From: Anisus vortex
Taxonomy: Eukaryota; Mollusca; Gastropoda; Planorbidae
Length of the DNA stretch: 64,000 bases
Direction: 5' to 3'
Assembly: GCA_949126835.1 (NCBI GenBank)
Contig: OX421507.1
Location: 26,610,822-26,674,821, forward strand
Shown: one piece after another, positions 1 to 13,800 of the stretch
How the letters are laid out: every line of letters begins with the position of its first letter
Position numbering within the stretch: position 1 is the stretch's first letter
The notes under the pieces: generated by a model
What the model was told of the DNA's origin: nothing
What the model saw: only the letters and a program-made list of their open reading frames with translations
Databases searched by the model: none
Position numbers and translations under genes: made by a program

Positions 1-1379
1 ACTATTCAGGCTTTCTGAATAATCACTATCACAGTTGTTCATATTATATGCTAATTGAAGAAAAATATATATGAAAATGGAAACCTTTCTTTGTCGGAAA
101 TAGAGTTGGGAGTAAATAAACTTTTCGGAAATGTTCCTTTTTATGTCACAAAAGAAAATGATACAAATAAACCGAAAACTTCCTTTGAACGCATTGTTGT
201 TGCTAGGCCACGACCTTATTGTGCTTTAAGGGTTTTAAGTATCGTTGCTCTAAACTTACCTTGAACCCTGGTATATAATGCAAACTGTCAACATCTGAAT
301 ATCAAACTATAGGCAAAATTAGAAGCATTTAAATTTTAATTGAAAGTTATTGCATTAGAAAAAAAGAAAAGCTGAAAAAATAACTAAAAATTAAATGCTA
401 CAGCATCAAATATTTTATCCTTAAGATAAGACCTAAAATACTTTATATCAACTTTATTAATTTAGTAGTTTCTATCAGCATAAGTTCTTTTCATCTTTAG
501 TTAAGTACTCCTAAGAAACACTAACCATTTATGCTAAAGAAAATTTTCTTATATAAATTTTTTTGGCATAAGTGTACTGTACTCAATTAAATAAATGATA
601 CTGCTTCTGATGAAAATATTTAAAACTGTAATCAGAACTGGATCACAGATGAAAAAAAAATTCTTTATATTAACTTCGCCGTTGTATATATATATATGTA
701 TGCTAATGCCTGGTGACTCACTTTTCGCTATCCTATCGCACTGAAAGTTGGGACTTGGAAGTTAAGCCCTGGCTAAAACATCCTTTCAAATTTTCAGTTG
801 CATACCCCCACCCAACCCACCAAAATTTGACTGAACTTTTTTTATTGTACTCTTTATAGTACACCTTAAAAAATCCTTATATAATGGAAAGCATTAATAA
901 TGCCCATTTGTGGTTTTAAAAACCATTTCTTTGTGTGTTGCAAAGGGCAAAATATTTGGTATTATAACCAAAATGAATATAAGAATCATAAATATAATTG
1001 AGTTATATTCAATTAAATCTTGCATTTCTCTCATTATAAAATATAGTCAATACATTTGTTTTGATTTTCAGTTTGATATTTTCATTTATATGCTAATTAT
1101 GTTCCTTTACATTAACTTTCCTTTGGTATATTTTCTTACTATGTAGGTGGCAAAGGGTAAACTTTTCTGAGGCTAAATGAATACGAAAGACTTTGTTCTT
1201 GGGGTTATTTAATTTACATAGATGATAAGACATACCCTCTGAAGTCATTTAGAAAGACAAATGAAGTATAATTGGAGTAATCTCATCTAGTTTGTTATAA
1301 CATTATTTATATTATAATATATTATATATAATATATATTTAAATTTTGACTCATTTTCAATATATTTACTTTCCATAAT
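1..1379. other. No gene recognised
   Basis: AT-rich sequence, presumably GOLIM4 intron. A 69-codon frame at 55-264 and a 78-codon frame at 910-1146 have no recognisable domain and no convincing splice context. No membrane-anchor exon was found. Confidence 0.5.
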
Positions 1380-1647
1380 GAAGTAAAGTAAAATACCCTT
1401 CGTACAAACTGATCATAGGGCTGATGAAGCAGCATTCCCCAGTTTCTGTGGCCACGGCATATGAGGGGATGTGTCGCCAGCACAATGCCCAGCCGCCTTT
1501 ATTTTACCCCACTTAGTGTCAGGTACCCATCAGAGCTGGGCAGACTCAGGGGCACCCTTAAGTCCTGGGAAAAAATCCTAGCCTGCACCGGGATTCGAAC
1601 CCTGAACCTTCGGATCACCAGTGAAACGTTCTGCCACCATGCCCCAT
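1380..1647 (-). repeat. tRNA-derived SINE (family S1)
   Basis: On the - strand: a GGGGCATGGTGGC start, a degenerate tRNA-like head with B box GGTTCGAATCC, then the shared body (GGATTTTTTCCCAGGACTT, CAGCTCTGATGGGTACCTGA, TGTGGCCACAGAAACTGG) and a 3' end related to GGGTACTTTACTTT. The same order of blocks occurs at 61264-61545, 48488-48697 and 48996-49152. Confidence 0.85.
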
Positions 1648-1774
1648 TTTCATAATGTAGAATAAATATAAATAATAACCATACTTTCCTTTGTGGTATT
1701 TAGTTTATTTAGTTAAATAGTTTGAATTTCTGTTTTTAAATGTCTACAAAAATATGCACTTGCAATTGTTTTAG

Positions 1775-1824
1775 ATCTTGTGAGGGCCAAGGACAAAGCA
1801 CAAGAAGCCTGGCAGAATGAAAAG
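1775..1824 (+). CDS. GOLIM4: GOLIM4 coiled-coil exon a
   Basis: Acceptor TTGTTTTAG and donor GTAATT. The exon starts with the last two bases of a split codon, then encodes LVRAKDKAQEAWQNEK. It is the first exon recognised in the window; the start codon must lie further 5'. Confidence 0.7.
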
Positions 1825-4800
1825 GTAATTGACCTACAACCAGTCAAATTTAAGCTAAAACTGGAAAGAAACTAAAAGGTGTTTGTGTATGAACAGCTAC
1901 ATTACATGTTACAATCTGCACATCTGCTGTATTATTACAGTTCTCTTCTATATGCTCTGAATATTTCATTATATACTGTAAAAGCCCAACCCCTTAAAAA
2001 AAAAATCAATATTTGACAATCAATATGAACATTCTGTTTAGCCTCACCATTTTCAGCCAGTATGTGTTAATGTATTGTGTATTGATTAAATGAGAGATAA
2101 ATAAAAAAAATTTGAGCTCTCTCCCCATCTTATTTATTAAAACTTAGTATGTTACTGCAAATATTCACATATATGTTGCTGCAACCTATTCACTCAACAC
2201 ATATTTAAAAACAAAGATCACTACTCTGTCATATAGTTGTAATTATCACCTGTCTAGCAAAAATGTGTGCATTTACTAATTCACCTTGAAAACTGTGGCA
2301 ATTAGCATATAACAAAATACATTTTTATAAAGAGATATAATGTACATTTTTGTTTGTCTCTACAGTTTGAGTTGAACAATCGAATCAAATCTATTAATCA
2401 ACAACACAGTATGCTGCAGGTAAAGAGGTGTTCTGGTAGTATTGGGCAAGGTGGAACTTTTAAATTAATATTTAATAATTACCCATTTAATTATCTGCAT
2501 TGTCTTTTAACCTTTAGCTACATAAATAATAATTTTAGGCATACCAAAGCTTTTTTTTCAAATGGAGTAAGTCATTGTCATATATCCATCAGTACTGATA
2601 CTGACTGGCATAGGGATGTTAAACGTAGCACACCTTTTTTTTTGTTTCTGATGGAAATGTTTTTTTTAAAAAAGTTGTATTTGCACAAAACAATTCTTGA
2701 AATACCTTGCTAATACTAATTAGTCTTAGATATTATGTTTCTTTTTTCTCCAAATACCAACTATGGCTTGCGATAAAAACAACATCAAACCAAATGTTAA
2801 GTTACAGTTACAATTAACAGGAATTTTTTTACTCCTCGGCTCATCTTTAAGATGTGCGCTACTCTTTGATCAAGCTACACCATCGTCTTTCGAGACGGAC
2901 GGATGCGCCAACGATGACGGACTCTTTGATGTACGCGATTGAGAGACGCAAACTAGTTTTGCCATCTGACCCTGAACAATTCGGCTAGACACCGGGTCTG
3001 TGCTTTATTATGAACGGCACTATTAAATAGACATTCTTTTCACTGGTGCCAATCGACCCGTTTCATCAAATCAATACATCAAGTCCACGGTGTACACATT
3101 TTTTATCACTATTGAAAGTTATTATCGGTTTTAATCTTGAAATTAGCCCAGATTTTATTTTTGTTCTAAAGAATGTTATGGTAAAGTGTACAAAATCATA
3201 TTGTATTCACACAAATCAACCTCTGGAATGCCCTGCCACTAATTAAGTTTGGTCTTTTTTTCAAATATTCCTACAAAGCTACGCACATTTGGCTTTTCCA
3301 GCCTGTGACTTGTGACATTGAGGAAGGGGGGGGAGGGGGGAAATCTGATTTTAAACTGGTTTTATAGATCTGAAAATTGGTTTTGAAAAAAAAACGGTTT
3401 TAACATCCCTAGACTGGCATAGAGAAGTAAGGGGAGGTAATAATGGCTGTTCCCTGCAGCTCTATTTTATATGGGCCTAGATTATTTTGATGTGTTTTTG
3501 CCACCCACTAGGTATCAAATCAAAATCTATTGAAAAATTATTTTTTGTGTGTTTGTCAAGCATGTATCACAAAGTTATATCTCATTGCTTAATAAAGAAA
3601 GCTCACACGATCATCCAAAAACAAATTAGGCATTAGTGAATGTTTCATAAACAAGCGTTGTATTTAACCTATATTGTTATGTCTTACAATGTAATTTATT
3701 TTTTTTCTACCGTCTGCCACATAAAGTTAATGTAGTTTCATATTTCAATTCATGTAATTCTTAGTCATCTATTTTTTTTTGTTTACAGGGTCAGTACAAA
3801 GAGATAGAGGCTGATCTGGTAAAATTAAAAGATGATATGAGTAAAATGAGTGAGGCTCAACAAAACACTTTAAACAAACATTCTCAAGAATTCCAGGTCA
3901 TGAAACAAGAAAAAGAGAATGAGATCAACACTTTGCAAAGTAATTATTACTCTTTAAAAAAAAACAGTTATAAAAAAATGCTTTAAATCAATATGTGTGT
4001 ATGTATCTGGTGACCTGGCCTTTTGGAATGCTATCTGATCCATTTTATGTCTTCATATCAATTTTAAACTTGACACGTAGACATTCTCCCTTGGGCAACA
4101 CATTCTATCAAATTTTTGGCCACATATACCATAAATGTTTTCTGTAATTTTTTTGGTGTGCATTGGCAAATCCCCTATTAATATATATGATTTACTATGC
4201 TTTTTGTGTGTCTACTTTTAAAATTTCTTTTTGGGTTGCAAATGCCAAAATCTTCAGAAGGGTGCATAAGAATAATGCATGAAAACAGCATAATATTATA
4301 TTTTTCTTTTATGAGCCTACATATGCCATTATATTAAAATTCACATTTTACAGCTAACTATACACGCTACTTGATTGAAACACAAATCATTTAAATTCAC
4401 CACAACGTAATGGTTATTTTGTACCAAGACGAGAAGATATTGTCATGTTAGTTGTGAAGCTATGTACTAGGATACTTCCATGGATAAGATATACCGTATA
4501 TACTCGCGTATAAGTCGCACTGGTGGATAAGTCGCACCCCTAGTTGAAGATTATTTTTCTTAAATGTTGTCATTGACCCGCGTATAAGTCGCACCCTGAC
4601 TTTCAGGGGTTACACTGCCTTTTAACTTCTCCAAAATGCATACCTTTTAAACAAAAAGTTACTAAATATTCACCCTTATTTGGAATTTTTTTCTTAAAAA
4701 TGGTTTCAATCATTAAAGACGGCGCTTCCTTTATTTGAAACAACCTATTAATACAGCTATTAGTCATATGAGAAAGTAAGGTAGCCTATCTGTTTCTTCA

Positions 4801-7800
4801 TTTAAGTCCCTGTCCTTACTCAAGTTTCTATCCCTATAGTCACACAATAGTTGGCCGACACAAAAAAAATCGTTTGAAGTGACGGCTTTCTAGACTTTTG
4901 TCTAGACGAATGGCGCCGGTATCGACTAGCGCTATTATACACGTGCCCTAATTACCATTAACATTGTTTGTAATGATTTCAAACGCGACTGTGTGGCCGA
5001 CAATAAGCTGTGTTGTTTTCAACTCTTACATGCAACTTATGAAAAATGAAACACACTATTTTACGCATTATTTCGATATAGATTTGAAAAAAAATTCCTG
5101 TGTCGATCGGCCGACGGATTATTTTGGAACCATTGCTTAGATATGACGCGGTTTTCTTAGAATGCTAAACACTGCCTTTTTAGTAGAATATATAGCCTAT
5201 AGGCCTAGGCCATAGGTCCTAAATAAAACGCATCTTAATCTACTAGTCTACAAGCTTATACCTACATTATAGGCCTAGACTTATTTTCACACAATTACGA
5301 TTCTTTCCATACTGTAATTTGCGTCTACGAAAAATGCCACCTTAAGCTTATGCTATGTTTCGGCATTACAAAAGAGAGGGGGGGGATGATCTGAAAAAAA
5401 AACTTAAATATTTGTCAATTTCAGTTATATAAAGATAGTATATTTACACCTATGAAAGTTTTCTTAATGTAAAGAGTAGGCCTACACATATCCTAGTAAT
5501 TCTACATCACTACAGACAACTATATGGGTTATGTAGGAAACTGTATGACAGAGTAGTGATGTTTTTCGAACTTTTCAAAAACAGTGTCGGATGTATAAGT
5601 CGCACCCCTACTTTTTTGTCAAAATTTTCGGTAAAAAAAGTGCGACTTATACGCGAGTATATACGGTAATACAAACTATCCATGATGGAACATTGCTTTG
5701 ATTTGATGATTTTATGTACACTAAATAATTTTCTTTTCCAAAAGCTCTGTGGGTCTATAACTTTAACAAACAGTACGTGCAACGTGGGCCACATATTGGC
5801 CACCCATACACAAAAATGAAATTAAATAATCATAAGCCTTTAAATCATATGGAGTTAGTGAGCATTGTATATCATAACAGTAATATTAACAGTAATGTTA
5901 AATTTGCTGTTTGTTTGTTTTTCTTTTGTTTAGATAAGGTGGCTGATATGGAAAGAGAGAAAAGTGAAAATACTAGACTGATACAGCAATTCAAAGACAA
6001 ATTGATTCAACTTGAGGTATGTTGAAATGTGTTTCAATGTAGTGCTAATAATAACTTTTTGTTTTAGACTACTAGCTTGCTTGTATTTTGGATGAATGCT
6101 TTTTTTACTGTCTACTTTTTATCATTAACAAAATAGCCCTCTTGGTTTCAGTTTGAACATGACATGGTTAGTTATAGTTTGAAACTGTATTTTGTGTATC
6201 TTTAATGTGTAGTGTTCTTTTCTTTAGAATGATAAGCAATTTTACATTAGAAATCCTATAATTAAAAAAAGTGTCCTATGAAATTTAGTAATAACTAATA
6301 TGAAAATAACAAATGTTAAGTTTATAAGCCTTTCATTTTTTAAATAGGATTTTGATCTGATTAGAAGATCTTTGAAATGTCATTTTTTATATTTCCCCAA
6401 CAATATCTGCTAAGAACTTTTCTATATAATTTAAAACTTGCATTTAAAATATAAATTAGATGTTAACAAATTACTTTAGCAAATTGGTTTTTATTGGTAA
6501 TTGGAAATCATCAACACATATAGTCTTATTTATCACTAGCTACCCAAGGCAACAATTACATTGCAAAGCAAATGGCACATACTTGCAGCTTTAAATATAT
6601 ATATAAATGGTTTTATCCTCAATTTAAAGTTATATAATGTATTTATTAAAAATCATCATGAAAATTGGTATTATATCTTAATCTTACCTGTAAAAAATAT
6701 AAATGTTAAATTCATATAATCAAGCCTCATAATACATAAATACAACTTATACTTTTTTAATGATTGAAATCAATTAGGAATTATGCTAAATATACTTATG
6801 ATCTTCACATTCTCCAAAAAGTTATCAGATACAAAAAATTAGGCATTATTATTATTACAGATAAATAAGCAAAAAACATTACCCCATTTGGAATTGAACC
6901 CAGGTCACCCTCATGACAGGCAGGGAATCTAACCACTATTTTATGACATAGTAAAAAACTTATTGAAAAACTAAAAAAAAAAAGACCATAAGGTCACATG
7001 CCTTTTACAATGGGAAAGGCAATAGGCTTATACATTCTACTATATAAATATAGTTTACTCATTAGCTACTGTTATAAACCATAAATGTATAACTGGGTTA
7101 TACAATAGTTTTAGATAGGTCTATTTTTAAAGTTTAATTTATTTAATAATAGAGTAAAATAAAAAATGTGCCGTATTTCTGAAAAAAATAAATACCAGTA
7201 ATGCATTATGATTTGTGAGGTATAAATTAATTTTTTAGTGTTTTTATGGGCTTAAAATAGATTATTCTTTTTATGATCAATGTTTAGTACATAATTAGGA
7301 AAATTTTATAAAATAAAAAAATAAATTTGTAACATTTAACTTGTGTTTAGAATTTTTTTTTTTATCTAAAAATCTTCCCTAACCCTTTAACATAATAGAC
7401 AGAATTGCAATTAGATAGTTGAATCAATGAGATGAAATGACTCCTCTTATTTTTTTTACTCTTGCAATTGTTTTGAATAGCATGAATTGCCCATTACCTT
7501 GTAATTATTTTGTGTGTGTGTTGATCAAAGATTAAGGACACCAACTAATTTGCTCTTTGTTTTCTTTGTGTAATTGATGTTTTCTTGACACTTATTACTG
7601 AACCACCCTGACACATAGGTTGGAGGTTGCCTTTCAATGTAGGTCACAGTAGGTGACACCAGTAGGCTGTGCAACTTAAATATGGCACACAAGTTGCATG
7701 GAAGAGTACATGAGAGTTTGGGTGAAACTGTAATAAGAACTACAAATATTCTGTGGTTGGCCAAAACAATGAGATCTTGATCTTTGTTAATGGCAGTGGG

Positions 7801-10800
7801 GGGGGGGGGGGGGGGGGTTTGAGAGATAGTACATTCGGTAATTTACACTCAATAAAAACAACTGTATTAAAGTCCTGATAGTGTTACAACCTAATGTTGT
7901 TGCCTTTTAACTTGACACTGAGGCAAATGAAATGAGTTTGTGAAACAGTATAATTTGAGCAACTCTGTTTCATGACTTGTTGTTTGTTTCACTACAGAAG
8001 CAACTAGAGTACACCAAGACAGAAGCCAGAAATTTCTTTCAGCAATTCAAGGTGTTTTACTTTTCAATGTCTTAACAATGGTTTCTCTCTTTTTTTTTTT
8101 TAAATACACCTTTTTATTCTCTCCATTTGTGGCCTCTATTATGATGTATACATGCTTAATGGAAAGATAAATAAATAATTACATGCTATATAAATATTTG
8201 GTCATTGTAACATGTAATTGTAATATGGAATTGGGGTTGCTAATCTCATATTCATAATTTATATTATAGTTACTTAGTTTAACCAATTACTACAAAGTCA
8301 GATTGCTTGTTTTGGATGGCTCCATGAGTTGGATGACATCATTGTATGGATGCCATATATCAGTTGGACTTATTGGCTGGATGCTCTGTTGGCTGGATGA
8401 TTCAGTTGGATAACTTTATTAAGTGTTAGACAGTTAGACTGTATTAGATCCAATAGTTGTTGGATGATGGGTGACTCCATCCATTGGTTGGTGTTGGATG
8501 ACATCCATTGGTTGTTGGTCAGAAGACATCATTGATTGACTGTTGGATGCTATTCAGTGGTTGGAGGCTAGATGACATCCATTGGTTGGAGGCTAGATGA
8601 CATCCTTTGGTTGGTAGGAGGCTAGATGACATCCATTGGTTATATGTTGAATGACATCCATTGGTCAGATGATGTCCATTGATTGAAAATTGAATGACAT
8701 CCATTGGTTGGATGTTGGATGAAATCCACTAGTTAATGGTTGGTTAATGTCCATTTGTTGGATGCTGTTTGACTACATTGGCTGAATGTTGGATGACTCC
8801 AGTGGTTGTATTAGGTTGGATTACACATGGTTTTAATGACAATATTTGGCTAGATAACTCATGGTTTGAATGAATCCATTGGTTGGATGGCATCTATAAT
8901 TTGCATGTTGAATGAATCTTGTGTTGTACCAAACAGCCAGTTAAATTTAAAAAATGTATCTCCTTACACCAACAACACTAGTTATCTTGACATTGTTTGT
9001 TAGACATCTTTAATGTGTTTAAAGAGTTTAGCCTGCCAATGTATGTTGTTGTTTTTTGTGTGTATGTTTCTTTTGACATTCTATTTCATAAAAATTTGCC
9101 TACCACCAGTTTCTGACATTTGGCTTGATTATAAATAATATTTACTCCTGTCTTATTAAGACAGCCACCTGAATAAATTTAGTGTTCACAATCACAATTG
9201 TAAATTGGTGTAAGAAATATCTTGCTTTTGAAATGGACAGTTTCCTAAAAGATTATGTCTACAGTAATAAGTGTGTGTTTTTTTAACAGTTTGTTCATTT
9301 ATTTTTTTTACTAAAATGCTTAAACAGAATCAGCATGAAACAGAAGTTAATATCAATGCAAACTTGCAGTACAGCCTTAATTCACTAAAGGTTATTCATC
9401 ATGTACTCTTTGGTTTTCAAAAACTGGGCTTGCCATAAAAATCATTGTAGACACCTCACAAAAATGATCAATGCTTAGTGTAGAAAATATATAATTTTGG
9501 CAGTAAGGTAATTTGACAACCCCTGTTGGCTCAGTGCTCCGTTGTTACATTAGCAAAACCAAGAAATTGACAAATCAAATAAAATTTGTGTGGTGTCTTC
9601 TATTTTATTTGTTTTTAAGGAGGAGAAAATACAATTCAATATGGTGGTGTTTATATATTTTAACCCTTTTCTACCTATGCTTCGTTGCAATGCTATGTGG
9701 TCAATGTTTTTTGTCAATAATGCTCAATAGGCTACTTCAGAGGTATACTAAAATGGCAGCTTTAACCATGGCACCGGTGTCCCTTTCTTACATTTGTTAT
9801 AATCATATTTTGCATTATCATTATTATTTTTTTTGCTTATAATTGTATATATATATATATATAAGAGCATGTCTAAAAAAAAGCCATATTGTACTATTCT
9901 TTTTTTTTTCAATGTTTTTTAATAACTGAAATGTTTAGCTAACAAATGTACTTCAAAAAAAAAGATATTTTATTTAATTTTACTTGAATTTGATGTAGTT
10001 GTCTATTGGGCCATTTGTTGCTCAAGTTGTTGAAATTTAGTTGCTCTTTTGTTAACTATTTGTTGATTCCATTGCAGACTGATAAGGCACAGCTGGAAAA
10101 TGAGAACAAAATTCTCAAGCAGCAGCTCTCCCAGGCAGATGCAAGTAAGATCTTTGGGCAACAAGGGCAACATCAGCCTCAGCAGCAAAATCAGCAGCAG
10201 GTATTGAAAACAACACCATCAGATTTGCTTCCGCAGCAAGGAGATCAGCAAAAATTTGGACAGAAGAATAGTCCAGTGGAACATATGCAGGTAATTAAAT
10301 ACTGATAATAAATCTGCTTATGATGTGCCATTGGACTACTTACTGTATATATACTCCTGTATTGGTCGCATAGCTGGATAGGTTGCAGCCAAATTTTAGA
10401 AAACCGCCATTGAAATTTTTTAAACATAGCGGGGTGGGGTAGATTACTTGTCTTTTTTCTTTTGGTCAATTTCCACTTGTGATTTTGGGATAGATCATTA
10501 TAGATATCATTAAGCTTGTCATCTCTTTACTTTAGCAGACATGCCTACCGTTCCGGATTTTCCGGAACCGTTCCGTAAAATGGCCGAAAATCACCCCCCA
10601 TTCCGCAATTCCGCATCAGACCAGTTTGTTCCGCAAAATCGGCGTCTCCGAAAATGCCGACATTTTAATTAGGAAAGTAATAACGCGAAATAAACAAAAG
10701 GCGTTTGCCAACTTTTGTTTTCTTCATGTCACTTCCGTTTTAATGTATTTCCAATTTATTTTTGGTCGAGAGTGCATAAGCGCTAGGGCTTCGCGGCACT

Positions 10801-13800
10801 GCCGACTACTTGTCAAATAATTTTAGGGACACGAAAACTAAACTATTCATTGCTAGCCAAAACAAAATGTTACCTTCTAGTAACTTAATAAAAGTAGTTG
10901 CTAAATTAAAATTCAAAATAAAGTAAAGTATATTTTCCCTACTGCTTTAAATCGGTCGGCTAGTAGGCTAAATTCTAAAACTAAAACTGATGTTGGTGTA
11001 ATAAAATTAGAACAGACATAGTGATACCGGTAGGCCTACTAGTGTAAGTGCCTAGTACATTTAGCTAGGCCTATTCAAGCCTATAGTAATAAATTTGCTT
11101 AGGCGTAAAGTGGCATAGACCTTTAGTGTCTTAGTCCTAGGCCTAGGCTTATGAATTTACTTTATAAAAATATTTAGTTAGTTTTACCAATATCAAGCAT
11201 TTAAGTTGATACTCAATTAGGCTACATTGACCTTAGTCTTAGTCATTAGTTAAGAATATAGATAGGCCTTAGCTAGGTAGACATACTGATTAATTTGAAT
11301 TTAACCACTTTCTGAGTTTTTGTCCTAGGCCTTAGACTTAGTAGATTGAAAGGTTTATTTAAAAAAAACAACACAGCATTGTAATTATTGAGTAATAGCT
11401 TTAAATCATATAGCTACACATAAAGCCACTGTTTTTCCTTTTAATTATTTAATAGGTTTATAACCTTAGTTAAACTACTTAAACATAGATAAATGTAATC
11501 CCCCCTCCACAATAATTTTCTTTTCATAAACTCTATATTGACTTAGATTGAATTCTAGATCTTATATATATTAAATATACAGTGTATACACTGTAAATGA
11601 GACTATTTTTCTTACGTATTTTAACAATATTATTTAGCGTATATATTGGCTCGAAAATGCTTCCTCCGCGCTTATGTTCCTCATTTTGGTCCCATGTTCC
11701 TCATTTTTACCTTGGGTGTTCCTCATTTTGATTTGTGGAGGTAGGCATGTCTGCTTTAGGCGTAAGTCATTTGTAATTTACCATATGTAGTTCAATACTT
11801 TTATGTGAACCATGTTTTTTATGCATGAGTCCATGCCTTATTATTAGTGGTACTATAGTTTTAAATATTTTCAAATAGTTTCTTTAGTTTCCTTATTGAA
11901 ATATGTGATACATGTTTGGGATACACATATTTTATTATATATATATAGTTGATACAATATATCATATTGTTACGTCCACAATCCCCTTGTGGCCAGAGCT
12001 GTGTAGATCTTGCTGATAATTCTCGTTAGTCCTAGGGGAGACTTTAATTATTAGTATTTATGTTTCAGTATTACACGAACTCTTCTTATAGTCCTGGGCA
12101 CAATTCAGTATTTGTATTCCAACATTTCCTTCCTTGTAAATTATGGTAGTAGATAAATCTTATAGTAATGTATACAACACAATAGGATAGTAACTTGACA
12201 AAGAAGCTTCAGTGTAACTGTTGTTGATAGTTTATTTCAGGTGGTATGTTCAATATATACAATATATCTATTATGTACAGTTAGAATAAAATAGTGCAAA
12301 CACAAACGTTCAAAGGAACATATTTTGAAACTCTCTGTCTTTCAGACAAAACAAATCATTAAATACTATCCGAGTGGTGCAAGGGACAGACCCACTACCA
12401 GTAGGGGTGAAAATCATGGTAACATTACAAAACTCATAACAAAACGATATGAACTTCCCCTATTAAATAATGAGTCGTTCCCAGACTCTGAGAATTTGAG
12501 ATCAACACAGAATCCCAGCATTACCTAGAACCTTTCGTTTTCCTACTAAACGTCCTAATATCGCGTGTAGTAAGAAAAGAGAGAGAGAGGAGAATAAACA
12601 TTGCGTGTTCCAATTCTTGGAAAAACAATATACATGACACGCCCCCACCCAATGAAAGAAATAATGTACCATAATTACCCAAGTAATACTCAACATGGTA
12701 CATTTTTCGTACTTAACACTATCGTTTTAATAACCAACAATCAATGGAAGATTATTAGACAATTTAAGCAAACATGGCTCACTGGCACAACTAAATTATA
12801 AAAAGTGTCACTACCCAATGGTAATTGTGATTATAACGTGATGGACAAATATTTCACCGTTAGTATTAATATTAACTAATGTCTCAACAAGTACAAATAA
12901 TTCAAAAATATTCTAGTCATTCTTATTTTAACTATGTACAGTTGTGTGGATTTCCACCAAAAATTTGCAAAAAGTCTTAATCTATTTAAACAAATATAAC
13001 ATTGCTCAAACTCTGTCAATTTCCAACAGTTTACTTCTAATATACAAACCAAAAGATAAGTAATACATAACTCGAATCAAACTATAGGTTACTTCCCCTT
13101 TAAATTACAGTGTCAACTTGACATTAACAGGGTTCATACCTAAGATGATGATACTTCCCCTTTTCTCAAATACGAGGAGAAAATACACTCTAGTTACGAT
13201 TACTACAGTAATCTAAATATTAAAATGTAATCCACTATTATGCGTTTTTGGCAAATTTAAAAGTTTAATATAAAAGATTGTTCAGGGTTGAATGAGTGCA
13301 CACCTTTAGGTACCTTTGTTTCCCTCCATTCCCGGATATATGGAATATATAACAACCTATACAACATAGTGAATATCCACTAGTTTTTCCCATTCTATTA
13401 CCATGATATAACAATTTAGCAATAGATTTCCAATATTATCTATTAATTTATACCAATTAAGATTACATCTCTTTCTAAGATAAAAATTGTACATATTATT
13501 ATTTAGTTCCATTCATTAACTAAAATAAAACAAGATAATAAATCAACTAGCTCAAAGTTTTCCCACTTAATTGCATGTGATGACAATTACTTTTATCCAT
13601 CCATATCAAGTAAATACGTGCATATTATATATTTATTGCATCATGCATCAACATTTAAATGGAATTTCTTTTCCATAATCAAATGAATTTAAAATATATC
13701 AGAACATCAATATTATACATGATTATAAGAATTATTAATACTTTCAAAAGACTTGACTTCTGTATGATACAAGTATTCTATAGGTATTCCATAATCAAAA

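Larger units (their letters stand above)
6017..7997. other. GOLIM4 intron
   Basis: AT-rich. Holds a tRNA-Asp-like relic at 6882-6953 and a run of 20 G at 7798-7817. A 79-codon frame on the - strand at 7525-7764 has no features. Nothing else seen. Confidence 0.55.

Noticed and set aside
1147..1156. Ten-base exon candidate after TATGTAG
   Set aside because: Too short and without coding support to link to GOLIM4.
2354..2713. 119-codon frame as a separate gene
   Set aside because: Its in-frame start is the GOLIM4 exon at 2366-2419; the rest is intron read-through into a hAT MITE.
12325..12528. 67-codon frame present twice, same sequence (also 17342-17545)
   Set aside because: It lies in both LTRs of the Gmr1-like element; the identity is that of the LTRs.
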